Shown here in pieces: positions 8,337 to 18,970 of a DNA stretch of 64,000 nt; positions within the stretch are counted from its first letter, which is position 1; every line of letters begins with the position of its first letter. This stretch comes from Terriglobales bacterium (GTDB lineage: Bacteria; Acidobacteriota; Terriglobia; Terriglobales; Acidobacteriaceae): contig DASSIZ010000013.1 of NCBI GenBank assembly GCA_035691485.1, positions 80,264 to 144,263 on the forward strand. The letters are read 5' to 3'. The notes beneath the pieces were generated by a model. It did no database searches. It was not told the origin of the DNA and worked only from the letters and a program-made list of their open reading frames with translations. The position numbers and the translations under genes were made by a program.

Positions 8337-9767
8337 ATGTCCGTGTCGTCCGCAATCACTGCTGTGAATCCCTGGATGCGCATTCTGGATGCGCTGGAAA
8401 AGAAGATCAACCGCCACTCCTACGACACGTGGCTGAAGCCGACCCGTTTCAGTCATACCAGCGATCACACGCTGTTCGTGCTGGTGCCGAACCCGGAGTT
8501 CGGACAAATGGCGGAGCGCTACGAGGACCTGATCCTGGAAGCGATGGAGGACTTGGGCCTGGAGTTACAGGACATCGAGTTCGTGACCCTGCCGCCGGTG
8601 TCGCCACCGGCGCCGACGGCGGCGGCCAACACCCCGGTGCGGCACGATGGCGGGTTTAATCCCGCCCCATCCCCTGGTTTGGCCGGGACCTCGGCGGCAG
8701 CGGCGGGGGTGAAGGTGCAGCAGCAGCAGCGCTTCGACTGGGACAGCGCCGCGCAACTGAATCCGCGCTACACCTTCGAGGCCTTTGTCTGCGGCGCCGG
8801 CAACCAGTTCGCCCACGCCGCCGCGCTGGCGGTGGCGGAGAGTCCCTCGAAAGCCTACAACCCGCTGTTCCTCTATGGCGGTGTCGGCATGGGCAAGACG
8901 CACCTGATGCAGGCCATCGGGCACGAGGTCAAACGCCATAACCCGCAGATGTCCATCTGCTACTTGTCCAGTGAGCGCTTTACCAACGAGATGATCAATT
9001 CTCTGCGCTACGACAAGATGACCAGTTTCCGTGACAAGTTCCGCACCGTCGACGTGCTGCTGATCGATGACATCCAGTTCCTGGCGCAGAAAGAACGGAC
9101 GCAGGAAGAGTTCTTCCACACCTTCAATGCGCTGCACGAGTCGATGCGGCAGATCATTATCGCCAGCGACCGGCCGCCAAAAGAGCTGGCCGAGATCGAA
9201 GACCGGCTGCGCTCGCGCTTCGAGTGGGGATTGATCGCTGACATCCAGCCGCCCGACCTGGAAACCAAGGTCGCCATCCTGCAGAAGAAGGCGGAGTCGG
9301 AACGGGTGCAGCTGCCCACCGACGTGGCATTGTTCATCGCTTCCAATATCCGCTCCAACGTCAGAGAACTGGAAGGGGCGTTTATTCGCCTGGTGGCGCA
9401 CGCATCGTTGACGGGCGGTGAGATCAGCCTGAGCTATGCGCAAACCGTCCTCAAGAACTTCATTGATTCGCAGCAGCGCAAAATTACGATTGATTCCATT
9501 CAGAAGGCGGTGGCGGAGCAATTCGGGCTGCGCCTGGCGGAGATCAAGGCGAAGAACAACTCGCGCGCCATCGTGTACCCGCGGCAGATCGCGATGTACC
9601 TGGCCAAGCACATGACCGATTCTTCGTTGCCGGAAATCGGGCGCCAGTTCGGCGGCAAGCACCACACCACCGTGCTGCACTCGATTGACAAGATTGACAC
9701 CGTGCGCAAAAACGACAAGGACCTGAACCGGTTGCTCAACAAGCTGACCGAGACCCTGGGCGGATGA
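8337..9767 (+). CDS. dnaA: Chromosomal replication initiator DnaA
   Basis: Predicted product of 476 residues. Domain I (residues 1-85) is followed by a variable Pro/Ala linker (about 85-135). The AAA+ domain III has Walker A GGVGMGKTH (about 181-189), Walker B LLIDDIQF and the sensor-type SDRPPKEL. Domain IV carries the DNA-binding signature GGKHHTTVLHSI near the end. DnaA opens oriC when bound to ATP. A strong terminator follows 20 bp after the stop, so dnaN probably has its own promoter. Confidence 0.98.
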   Translation: MSVSSAITAVNPWMRILDALEKKINRHSYDTWLKPTRFSHTSDHTLFVLVPNPEFGQMAERYEDLILEAMEDLGLELQDIEFVTLPPVSPPAPTAAANTPVRHDGGFNPAPSPGLAGTSAAAAGVKVQQQQRFDWDSAAQLNPRYTFEAFVCGAGNQFAHAAALAVAESPSKAYNPLFLYGGVGMGKTHLMQAIGHEVKRHNPQMSICYLSSERFTNEMINSLRYDKMTSFRDKFRTVDVLLIDDIQFLAQKERTQEEFFHTFNALHESMRQIIIASDRPPKELAEIEDRLRSRFEWGLIADIQPPDLETKVAILQKKAESERVQLPTDVALFIASNIRSNVRELEGAFIRLVAHASLTGGEISLSYAQTVLKNFIDSQQRKITIDSIQKAVAEQFGLRLAEIKAKNNSRAIVYPRQIAMYLAKHMTDSSLPEIGRQFGGKHHTTVLHSIDKIDTVRKNDKDLNRLLNKLTETLGG

Positions 9768-9787
9768 CGGGAATGAGGATTGGTGCG

Positions 9788-9814
9788 AGCACGGCGAGAA
9801 GCCGTGCTTTTTTT
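9788..9814 (+). terminator. Intrinsic terminator after dnaA
   Basis: A perfect 8-bp stem AGCACGGC / GCCGTGCT with loop GAGAA is followed by a run of T. Confidence 0.92.
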
Positions 9815-10285
9815 GTGGCCTCGCGCTGATGGGCTCGCCAAAGATCAGGAGCTTCCTCTCGCTGTGGGTTAAGGAAAAGTCGGTGGTGGCGACAGCCGAT
9901 GAATCGGCCCTTAGTTCGGTTTTTCCACGGCAGTGGCGCGTAATCCGAAGCAGGCGCTGTGGACGGAATGTGGAAAGCGTGCAACACGGAGAAGTATTAA
10001 GGCGGCGGCCGGGGTTATGCTGTGTCAAGCACATTGGAATTCCCTTATGAACAGGGTGTTAAGAGCGCGTAAGTGGCCGACTCGAAGTGATTTGCCGGAG
10101 TCTTCCACATTTTCGAGGCCAACGGCTTCTACTGCTGTTTTATTGAATTTTCTTTTGATATAAGTTAAGTCCACAGAAGTAAGCGTCAAAGCAACCCCGA
10201 GAGCGCATCCCAGCCGCGCGGTTTCGGGCAGATCGCAAACGGTCACCCTGGATTTCGGGGGACCCTGGTCGGGAGGGGCACCGCA
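9815..10285. other. oriC: Candidate chromosomal origin (oriC) between dnaA and dnaN
   Basis: This 575-bp gap (9768-10342) carries DnaA-box-like 9-mers: TGTGGGTTA (9863), TTTTCCACG (9921), TGTGGACGG (9958), TGTGGAAAG (9969), TTATGAACA (10045), TCTTCCACA (10101) and AAGTCCACA (10167). Each differs from TTATCCACA at two or three positions. They flank an A+T-rich tract at about 10126-10170 (ttttattgaattttcttt, then gatataagttaa) that could be the unwinding element. The gap upstream of dnaA lacks such sites. Location next to dnaA and dnaN is the common arrangement. GC skew was not computed. Confidence 0.65.
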
Positions 10286-10342
10286 GTGACGGAAACAACC
10301 GCGACGCGCGTATCGGAGGTCCCCGAGGTCAAAGGGGGCGTA

Positions 10343-11464
10343 ATGGAAATCACGGTCAGCAAGTCGGATTTGCTGAAAGAACTGACGGCGACCCAGGGCG
10401 TGGTCGAGCGCAAGACCACGATTCCCATCCTGTCGAATTTCCTGTTCGAAGCTGCGGGGGATCGGCTCTCGATCACGGCCACCGACCTGGATTTGAGCCT
10501 GCGCACCGGTTGCTCGGCCAAGATCAAGAAGGAAGGCGCGTGCACCATTCCGGCGCGGCGGCTGTTCGACTACGTCAAGCTGCTGCCCGACGGCGAAATC
10601 GCCATCAAGCTGCTGGAGAACCACTGGGTCAACCTGCGCCTCGGCCGCTCCAACACCAAGATGGTGGGCATGGCGCGCTCGAATTTTCCCAGCCTGCCCG
10701 CGTTTCCGGGCGGGACAGCGTTCAAGCTGCCGTCGCAAATGCTGCACCGGATGATCGCAAAGACAATTTTTGCGATTTCAAACGAAGAGTCGCGCTACAC
10801 GCTGAACGGGGCGCTGCTGGTGCTGAAGCCGGAGTCGATGATCATGGTTGCGACCGACGGTCATCGGCTGGCGCACATCGAGAACACGTCCGCGCGTTTC
10901 CACGGCGTTTCGGGCGAGATGCGGATCCTGGTGCCAAAGAAAGCGATGGGCGAGCTGAACTCGCTGCTCAGCGATTACGACGGCGAGCACGTAGAGTTCG
11001 CCAAAGACGAATCCACGCTGTTTTTCCGGCTTGGCGACCGCTTGCTGACCTCACGCCAGCTTACCGGGCAATTTCCCAACTACGAGGCGGTGCTGCCGCG
11101 CGACAACAGCAAATCCGTCACCGTGCCCACGGAGGCCATCTCGTCGGCCATCCAGCGCGTGGCGCAGTTTGCCGACGAACGCAGCGGGGCGATCCGGCTC
11201 AAGTTGGATAAGGGAGAGATCAAGGTTTCGTCGTCGTCGAGCGATGCCGGCGAATCGGAAGACTCGATTGAGACCAGCTACCAGGGCGATTCGCTGACCA
11301 TCGGCTTCAACAGCCAGTACCTGCTGGACTTTTTCAAAGCCGCCGGCACTGGCGAGGTGCGATTCGAATTCAAAGATCCGCAGTCGGCAGGACAGTTGCG
11401 GCCGGAAGAGCCGCCGGACAGCGACTACAAGTACCGCTACATCGTGATGCCGATGAGGATCTGA
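10343..11464 (+). CDS. dnaN: DNA polymerase III sliding clamp (beta subunit)
   Basis: Predicted product of 373 residues. The ATG at 10343 is chosen because MEITVSKSDLLKELTATQGV is the usual DnaN opening and AAAGGGGG lies four bases upstream; a GTG at 10286 would add 19 unrelated residues. The three repeated clamp domains are recognisable (VERKTTIPILSNFL, ATDGHRLAHIE, QFPNYEAVLP), ending in the typical YRYIVMPMRI. The dimeric ring tethers polymerases to DNA. recF does not follow; mscL and small genes come before gyrB. Confidence 0.98.
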   Translation: MEITVSKSDLLKELTATQGVVERKTTIPILSNFLFEAAGDRLSITATDLDLSLRTGCSAKIKKEGACTIPARRLFDYVKLLPDGEIAIKLLENHWVNLRLGRSNTKMVGMARSNFPSLPAFPGGTAFKLPSQMLHRMIAKTIFAISNEESRYTLNGALLVLKPESMIMVATDGHRLAHIENTSARFHGVSGEMRILVPKKAMGELNSLLSDYDGEHVEFAKDESTLFFRLGDRLLTSRQLTGQFPNYEAVLPRDNSKSVTVPTEAISSAIQRVAQFADERSGAIRLKLDKGEIKVSSSSSDAGESEDSIETSYQGDSLTIGFNSQYLLDFFKAAGTGEVRFEFKDPQSAGQLRPEEPPDSDYKYRYIVMPMRI

Positions 11465-11486
11465 GCGCCTGCACAGTCAGGACCGA

Positions 11487-11515
11487 ATGGGGGCGAGCCA
11501 ACCGCCCCATTTTTA
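11487..11515 (+). terminator. Intrinsic terminator after dnaN
   Basis: An ATGGGG(G)CG / CGCCCCAT stem with one bulged G is followed by TTTTTATT, 23 bp past the dnaN stop. Confidence 0.85.
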
Positions 11516-11668
11516 TTGCTGCCGGAATGTTCCCGCTTGGGGCAGAGTTCGTGTCCGCCTATCGCGGCGGAAGGAATTGCGCCGCTACACCATTGCAGTA
11601 TGATGCTCCGCCTGGATTTTGTCGTTTGTCTTGGACGGGCCGCAAACCGGCTCTGAGGAGGATCAGCC

Positions 11669-12070
11669 ATGAAAGGCTTCAAGCAATTCCTGTTGCGCGG
11701 CAACGTGGTGGATTTGGCGGTGGCGGTGGTGATCGGCGCGGCGTTTGGCACGGTGGTGGCCGCCCTGGTGAAGGACCTTCTGACGCCGTTGATTGCCGCC
11801 ATCGTCGGCAAGCCGGATTTTTCCGCCTTCTATTTCGACCTGCACGGCAGCCGGTTTCTGTACGGAGACTTCGTGAACGCGGTACTGTCGTTCCTGATCG
11901 TCGCGGCGGCCGTGTACTACTTTGTCGTGTTGCCGATCAACACGCTGATCCAGCGTTATCACAAGGAACCGGCGCCGGCGGATCCGACCACGAAGAAATG
12001 TCCCGAGTGCATGAGCGAAATTCCGATTGCGGCGCGCAAGTGCGCCTTCTGCACCTCGGCGCTGGCCTAG
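11669..12070 (+). CDS. mscL: Large-conductance mechanosensitive channel MscL with C-terminal zinc ribbon
   Basis: Predicted product of 133 residues, preceded by GAGGAGG. The MscL fold is clear: MKGFKQFLLRGNVVDLAVAV, TM1 through VVIGAAFGTVVAALVKDLLTP, a short periplasmic loop, and TM2 (about 72-98). MscL opens under high membrane tension and releases solutes after osmotic downshock. Instead of the usual amphipathic C-terminal helix, the tail has CPECMSEIPIAARKCAFC, a CxxC...CxxC ribbon that probably binds zinc in the cytoplasm. Whether it affects gating is unknown. Confidence 0.93.
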   Translation: MKGFKQFLLRGNVVDLAVAVVIGAAFGTVVAALVKDLLTPLIAAIVGKPDFSAFYFDLHGSRFLYGDFVNAVLSFLIVAAAVYYFVVLPINTLIQRYHKEPAPADPTTKKCPECMSEIPIAARKCAFCTSALA

Positions 12071-12113
12071 GCGCAGGGTCAGCACCGAGGAGCAAAACGA
12101 AATCAGCGGGAAG

Positions 12114-12133
12114 GGCACGACTTCAGTCGTGCC
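12114..12133. repeat. Palindromic repeat GGCACGACT-TC-AGTCGTGCC
   Basis: A perfect 9-bp inverted repeat with a 2-nt centre lies in the 193-bp gap after mscL. The following bases (gtctcgaagacaaatgtc, gagcgggcttcagcc) are also spacer-like. No gene or T-run was seen here. Confidence 0.7.
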
Positions 12134-12272
12134 GCCCGCGTCTCGAAGACAAATGTCATGTCGAGCGGGCTTCAGCCGGCGAAACGCTTCTACTCCACAA
12201 CGGCAGCCAGCAATGGCGCGGCAAACCGTACCGGCGCGGAGGCATCTGTTCTAGGGACTACGGGTGGCGCGC

Positions 12273-12464
12273 ATGAAAAACTTCCTGACGGGGCTTGCGC
12301 TTGGGCTGCCAGTCGGCATTCTGATTGCCGAGGCGGTGACCAGGGAAGAGCGCTCGGAAATGGCGGAGCAGATGCGTCAGATCTGGCTCGAGGCACGCGC
12401 GCGTGCGCAGCAGATTGCCGGTGGCGGGGCGAAGATGGCAGTCAGCATGACCGGAAATGACTGA
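12273..12464 (+). CDS. Small membrane-anchored protein (YtxH-like layout)
   Basis: Predicted product of about 63 residues from ATG at 12273 (MKNFLTGLALGLPVGILIAE); a GTG nine bases upstream is also possible. One N-terminal membrane helix is followed by a charged helix (TREERSEMAEQMRQIW...). This resembles YtxH-type small proteins, but similarity is only in layout. It overlaps or abuts the next gene, so the two are probably an operon. Confidence 0.55.
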   Translation: MKNFLTGLALGLPVGILIAEAVTREERSEMAEQMRQIWLEARARAQQIAGGGAKMAVSMTGND

Positions 12465-12480
12465 CTGCAGTGGGGGAATC

Positions 12481-12804
12481 GTGAAAAGTCATCTTGGCGC
12501 ATTCATGTTTGGCATTGGGCTGGCATTCGCCGGCGCGTTCACCTTCGCGGCTGTGCAACATCGCCGCCGATACATGGCGGGCTGGCGCGAGCCGCTGGTG
12601 GACATCAACACCGCCACGCGCGAACAGCTCATGTCGCTCGGCATCGTGGAGAGCCTCACGCTGGATCGCCTGATCGAGAACCGTCCGTATCGCAATAAGC
12701 TGGAGCTGCTCTCGCGCTTGCTGGTGTCAGAAGATCTCTACAACCAGATCAAGCACGACATCGTGATTCGTCAAGCTCGGGAAGCGATCAAGGTGGCGGG
12801 ATAA
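12481..12804 (+). CDS. Membrane-anchored helix-hairpin-helix (ComEA-like) protein
   Basis: Predicted product of about 107 residues from GTG at 12481, preceded by TGGGGG; an ATG at 12457 overlapping the upstream gene is the alternative. A membrane helix (about residues 6-26) is followed by LVDINTATREQLMSLGI and LDRLIENRPYRNKLELL, the helix-hairpin-helix pattern of the ComEA family. ComEA proteins bind DNA outside the membrane during uptake, but no other competence gene is nearby, so only DNA or protein binding at the membrane can be suggested. Confidence 0.68.
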   Translation: MKSHLGAFMFGIGLAFAGAFTFAAVQHRRRYMAGWREPLVDINTATREQLMSLGIVESLTLDRLIENRPYRNKLELLSRLLVSEDLYNQIKHDIVIRQAREAIKVAG

Positions 12805-12824
12805 ACAACATGCGCGGTTGGAAT

Positions 12825-12844
12825 GCCGCATCGGCAGATGCGGC
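12825..12844. repeat. Palindrome GCCGCATC-GGCA-GATGCGGC
   Basis: A perfect 8-bp stem with a 4-nt loop lies 20 bp after the helix-hairpin-helix gene. It lacks a T-run and is directly followed by a CHPERSEG-type repeat, so it is probably a spacer repeat, although it may slow transcription. Confidence 0.65.
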
Positions 12845-12848
12845 TGTA

Positions 12849-12890
12849 GGGTCCCTTCGACTCGGGCATACTCACCTCGCCCGGGAGATT
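12849..12890. repeat. CHPERSEG-type repeat upstream of gyrB
   Basis: It carries gggtcccttcgactcgggca then ctcacctcgcccgggag, a diverged relative of the element at 397-440. It is part of the 347-bp gap before gyrB, which otherwise holds only a possible promoter. Confidence 0.6.
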
Positions 12891-13029
12891 GAGGCTCCGA
12901 TTTGTGGTGGAAATCCGGTGCAAAACAGCGCCATTCCGCGGCTCCGGGCGGCCCGAAATCTTAGCCTCGTAAGTCCCGCGTGAACAGCAATTTACGGCCA
13001 TTCTCCGGCCCCAAAATTCCCTTCCTTTG

Positions 13030-13038
13030 TGGTAGAAT
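13030..13038 (+). promoter_or_regulatory. Possible extended -10 promoter of gyrB
   Basis: TGGTAGAAT (13030-13038) has the TGn plus TAGAAT form of an extended -10 box, 114 bp before the gyrB start. The -35 region is poor. Downstream, AATCA ... TGATT (13077-13093) is a short inverted repeat of unknown meaning. Confidence 0.4.
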
Positions 13039-13085
13039 GAAGTTGTTCGGGCACCCACTAAGTGTGAGTAATTTCAATCATTTGA

Positions 13086-15830
<2,745 letters not shown>

Positions 15831-15854
15831 AAGGTCAGCAGTCGGTAGTTGGTA

Positions 15855-15880
15855 GGGCGGGAGCGAACCCGCCCTTTTTA
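15855..15880 (+). terminator. Intrinsic terminator after gyrB
   Basis: A perfect 7-bp stem GGGCGGG / CCCGCCC with a 6-nt loop is followed by TTTTTATTTT. The phrase ggtagttggtag just before it is a spacer repeat also seen at 20396 and 21187. Confidence 0.92.
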
Positions 15881-15979
15881 TTTTCTTCAAGAAAACGCTG
15901 CAACCTCACGCTGACCTATCGTTCTGTACTCGGAACAATTCTCTCCTTTGATTTGTCTATGCCGTAGTAGGAGGCGGTT

Positions 15980-16981
15980 ATGGCGGGTGCGATCGCAAAA
16001 TACCGGCAGAATTTCAGCAGTGCATTCATTGTCCTGCTCGCGCTGGGGAGCTTGGCCTGGTATTTCGACGCTCGCCCATGGCAGCAACCTCGTCCGCATT
16101 CGACAGCATTGGCCGAATTGCGCGGCGAGCAAGTCCGTCAAAGCGTTTCTGCACCCGCAGCAGGCCCTATGAAGCGAGGCGGTGTCATGGGCGGCGTCAT
16201 CGGTGGCGTGCCGGGCGGTGTGCCTGCTGGATTCCTGGGAGGAGTGCGTCAGCTCAACGATGAGCTACGGATCGTTCGCACGGCTGACTTTCAGCTTCAG
16301 ACTGCACGCCCAGCGGAAATGGTTGAGAAATTGGCGGAGCTAGCGGCTCAACACGCAGGCACCATCCAGAACTCGGCTGTGACCGGGACCGAGCGCTCGC
16401 AGTGGGCACAGGTGACGATGCAAGTGCCTGTCGCTCACTTCGACGAAGTGCGCCGCCAGGTGCGTCAATTGGCCACCAGCGTCCAAAAAGAGAGCACCGA
16501 CTCCCGCGACGTCTCGCGGACGTTGACCGACGAAGATGCGAAGCTGCGCAATCTTCGCGCCGAAGAGTCGCAATACCTGGCGATCATCAAACGTGCGAGC
16601 CGGGTGAAAGACATCGTCGCGGTAACGGAAAAGCTCAGCGAAGTGCGGGGCGAAATTGAACGGCTGGAAGCCGAGCGGAGGTATTTATCTGGACAAGTGG
16701 AAATGGCGGCAATTGCCATCACGATCGGGACCGTCGCGGAGGCGGAGGTGTTGGGCCTGCACTGGCGTCCGCGGTACCAGGCGAGGCTAGCCGTCCTGAG
16801 CACACTTTCCGGACTCACTGATTACGCAGACGCGATGGTACAGCTGTTGGTGCACTTGCCGTTGCTCGCGGTTTGGATTTTGACCGCTATGCTCCTCGGC
16901 CGGGTGGGTTGGGCGGTATTGCGGTTCCTGGCGCGGCGATTTTTTGTCGGCAAACCTCAAGCAGCGGTAGCGCAGAGCTGA
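15980..16981 (+). CDS. DUF4349 domain membrane protein
   Basis: Predicted product of 333 residues, preceded by TAGGAGG. An N-terminal membrane helix (about 13-30) is followed by a Gly/Val-rich stretch (VMGGVIGGVPGGVPAGFLGG), then a DUF4349 region: an RxADFQLQT strand, VPVAHFDEV, and a coiled-coil-like helix (about 165-240) with DEDAKLRNLRAEESQYLAI. A C-terminal membrane segment (about 283-310) precedes a basic tail. The bulk is probably extracytoplasmic. DUF4349 proteins are often putative lipoproteins of unknown function. Confidence 0.75.
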   Translation: MAGAIAKYRQNFSSAFIVLLALGSLAWYFDARPWQQPRPHSTALAELRGEQVRQSVSAPAAGPMKRGGVMGGVIGGVPGGVPAGFLGGVRQLNDELRIVRTADFQLQTARPAEMVEKLAELAAQHAGTIQNSAVTGTERSQWAQVTMQVPVAHFDEVRRQVRQLATSVQKESTDSRDVSRTLTDEDAKLRNLRAEESQYLAIIKRASRVKDIVAVTEKLSEVRGEIERLEAERRYLSGQVEMAAIAITIGTVAEAEVLGLHWRPRYQARLAVLSTLSGLTDYADAMVQLLVHLPLLAVWILTAMLLGRVGWAVLRFLARRFFVGKPQAAVAQS

Positions 16982-17072
16982 CCCGGTTTGAGGCGTTCAA
17001 TTTCATGCAGTTCTATCTGCAAGCCGCCGCGAAATGAGTGGCAGCCGCGGTCCGGCTAACCCAAATGGCTAA

Positions 17073-17102
17073 TTGACACACCTGCCTGTGACAAGGCATG
17101 AT
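17073..17102 (+). promoter_or_regulatory. Promoter for the candidate small RNA
   Basis: A perfect -35 TTGACA (17073-17078) and CATGAT (17097-17102, 4 of 6 matches) are 18 bp apart. A start near 17108-17109 would coincide with the first base of the closing stem of the structured RNA described next. Confidence 0.55.
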
Positions 17103-17107
17103 GCTCC

Positions 17108-17265
17108 TGCGCATATGTCTCGCACTCGATTTAGCTACGCCTTTAGTTACCGCTTCTCCTTCGGGAGCAGCGGCTTAGGCGGAGCTTGTGCGTACGCGAC
17201 CTAGAACCAGCGCAAAGATTCCAGACCGAAGCCGCGAACTCTCAAGGTTCGCGGCTTTTGTTTTT
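17108..17265 (+). ncRNA. Candidate structured small RNA or leader of the chorismate mutase gene
   Basis: This non-coding stretch folds by eye into one long hairpin. TGCGC (17108) pairs with GCGCA (17210), CGCAC (17121) with GTGCG (17188), AGCT (17133) with AGCT (17183), GCCT (17139) with AGGC (17177), CCGCT (17150) with AGCGG (17169), and CTCC with GGAG around a TTCG tetraloop (17160-17163). An intrinsic terminator follows (17231-17265). With the promoter at 17073 this defines an RNA of about 155 nt. The stem with an internal bubble is loosely like 6S RNA, but no conserved 6S sequence was recognised. It could also be an attenuator, because the next gene starts 15 bp later. Confidence 0.5.
17231..17265 (+). 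terminator. Intrinsic terminator or attenuator before chorismate mutase
   Basis: A perfect 8-bp stem GCCGCGAA / TTCGCGGC with a 9-nt loop is followed by TTTTGTTTTT. It ends 15 bp before the chorismate mutase ATG, so it either ends a separate small RNA or controls readthrough into that gene. Confidence 0.85.
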
Positions 17266-17280
17266 GACAGGAGAAAACCC

Positions 17281-17550
17281 ATGGCTACCCAAATATCCGA
17301 CTGGCGCGCCGCGATTGATGTTCTCGACGGCCAGCTGCTGCAGCTTCTTAACATCCGCGCCAAGCTTGCCTGCGAGCTGGCCAAGGTAAAGCGCGAATCC
17401 GGCGTCGAGATCGTGGATCCCGAACGCGAGCAGCAGGTGCTGGCCCGCGTCCGGCAGGGCAATAGCGGCCCCTTCGACCACGATGCCATTACGCGTATCT
17501 TCCAGAGCATCATTGCAGAAGCGCGGCGCGTCGAAGCTGCCATCGAGTAA
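17281..17550 (+). CDS. Chorismate mutase, AroQ type
   Basis: Predicted product of 89 residues from the ATG at 17281, with AGGAG upstream. It is the all-helical AroQ domain alone: WRAAIDVLDGQLLQLLNIRA, then ELAKVKRES, then VDPEREQQVLARV. R9, R26, K35 and the REQ at 49-51 fit the chorismate-binding residues of AroQ. It converts chorismate to prephenate, the step toward Phe and Tyr. No other aromatic-pathway gene is adjacent. A terminator hairpin sits directly upstream. Confidence 0.85.
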   Translation: MATQISDWRAAIDVLDGQLLQLLNIRAKLACELAKVKRESGVEIVDPEREQQVLARVRQGNSGPFDHDAITRIFQSIIAEARRVEAAIE

Positions 17551-17626
17551 GGATTGCGGAATCGGGTAATTGCCGAATTGGGTAAATTGCGGCAACCCCC
17601 GACGTACCTGTGCCCTCCAATCAGAG

Positions 17627-17803
17627 ATGCTGACTTGGGCGATCATCTTTGCCGTCTGCGCTCTGATCTTCGGATTGCTGGGCTTCTCCGGCCTGGCCGC
17701 GGGCTTTGCCACCATCGCGCGTTTCCTGCTGGCGCTGTTTCTGATTCTGCTGGTGCTGGTTCTGATCTTTGGCGGAACGCTGTTCCACCCGGCCGTTCAT
17801 TGA
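17627..17803 (+). CDS. DUF1328 small membrane protein
   Basis: Predicted product of 58 residues with two hydrophobic helices: MLTWAIIFAVCALIFGLLGF then GLAAGFATIARFLLALFLIL. The length and the LGFxGLAAGxAxIAR pattern match DUF1328 (YtjA-like) inner-membrane proteins. Function is unknown. The spacer before it holds phrase-like units (gggtaattgccgaattggg). Confidence 0.72.
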   Translation: MLTWAIIFAVCALIFGLLGFSGLAAGFATIARFLLALFLILLVLVLIFGGTLFHPAVH

Positions 17804-17981
17804 GTTTCCCCCCATCAAGTAGCCACTAACGGGATGTTAGCAGTGTGATGCCTGCGTCCAAAATGACCTCAAGTGTGGTGAATTAGCCACAGCCAAGGAA
17901 TCACCCGCCGATGTAATCTCTTCATCGTAAAATAGTTAGAGAATACCGAAACTGGATCCGGTCGGCGCGGGTCTAATCGGT

Positions 17982-18911
17982 ATGGCTGCGCGGAAAGTGA
18001 GCGCGACCTCCCTTCTGGCATACGAACAGACAATCCGCAGCGCGGTTGAATGTCACGGCGTAGGCTTGCATTCGGGAGCGCCCGTGCATTTGCGCATCCT
18101 GCCGGCGGCGGCGGGCACCGGCATTGTCTTTCGCCGCCTGGACCTGGATGGATTCCTGGTTGAAGCCATCAGCCGCAACGTCGCCCGTGTCAGCTACGCC
18201 ACCAGCTTGATGAAGAAAGGCGTGCTCATCTCCACCACTGAGCACCTGCTATCGGCGTTGATCGGCCTGGGCGTGGACAACGCCATCGTCGAACTCGACA
18301 ACCTGGAGCTGCCAATTCTGGACGGCAGCGCGCGTCCGTTCATGGACCTGGTGATGAGCGTCGGGCTGAAGAAGCAGAGACGGCGCCGGATTTACCTGCG
18401 CATCCGCCGCGAGCTGGAGCTTCGCGAGGCCGGCAAATCGCTGGCGGTGTATCCTGCGCCCGGCTATTCGGTTTCCTACACCATCAATTTTCCGCATCCG
18501 CTGATCGGCCGCGAAACCTTCGAAGTGGAACTTTCCGACGGCCAATACCGCCGCGAGATCGCGCCGGCCCGCACTTTCGGTTTCTTGGAGCAGGAGAAGG
18601 CCATGCGCGACCAGGGCCTGATCCGCGGCGCCACGCCGGAAAACGTCATCGTGCTCACCCGCGACGGCGTGGTCAACGGACCTCTCCGCTACCCGGACGA
18701 ATTCGTCCGTCACAAGGTGCTGGACCTGATTGGCGACCTGGCTCTGCTCGGACGTCGCATCATCGGCCGCGTTGTGGCTGACCGCGCCGGCCACGCCATG
18801 CACACCGCGCTGGTCTCTCGCCTGCTGCGCGACCGGACGTTGTGGGAGGAAACCGAGGAAGACACGTCCGGGGAGCTCGCCTATTCCGGCGCGGCGGAAC
18901 TTCGTACTTAA
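17982..18911 (+). CDS. lpxC: UDP-3-O-acyl-N-acetylglucosamine deacetylase LpxC
   Basis: Predicted product of 309 residues, normal for LpxC. Family motifs are GVGLHSG near the start, STTEHLLSAL with the first zinc His (H88), FVRHKVLDLIGDLALLG with the other zinc His and Asp, and DRAGHAMHTALVSRL with the catalytic His. It performs the committed step of lipid A synthesis in the cytoplasm, so the organism has a Gram-negative outer membrane. The other lpx/fab genes that often follow are absent; a repeat spacer and a minus-strand gene follow instead. Confidence 0.96.
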   Translation: MAARKVSATSLLAYEQTIRSAVECHGVGLHSGAPVHLRILPAAAGTGIVFRRLDLDGFLVEAISRNVARVSYATSLMKKGVLISTTEHLLSALIGLGVDNAIVELDNLELPILDGSARPFMDLVMSVGLKKQRRRRIYLRIRRELELREAGKSLAVYPAPGYSVSYTINFPHPLIGRETFEVELSDGQYRREIAPARTFGFLEQEKAMRDQGLIRGATPENVIVLTRDGVVNGPLRYPDEFVRHKVLDLIGDLALLGRRIIGRVVADRAGHAMHTALVSRLLRDRTLWEETEEDTSGELAYSGAAELRT

Positions 18912-18970
18912 GACGATCACTGAACGGACTAGCCACTGATAACCACACGCGATGGCGTGTGCGTATCGCC

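Noticed and set aside
12825..12844. Terminator after the helix-hairpin-helix gene
   Set aside because: The hairpin is perfect but lacks a T-run and is fused to a spacer repeat, so it is listed as a repeat.
17108..17265. tRNA, tmRNA, RNase P RNA or SRP RNA at 17.1 kb
   Set aside because: The hallmark sequences (T-loop ggttcga, P-RNA gaggaaagtcc, SRP ggaagcag) are absent; only a generic structured RNA is supported.
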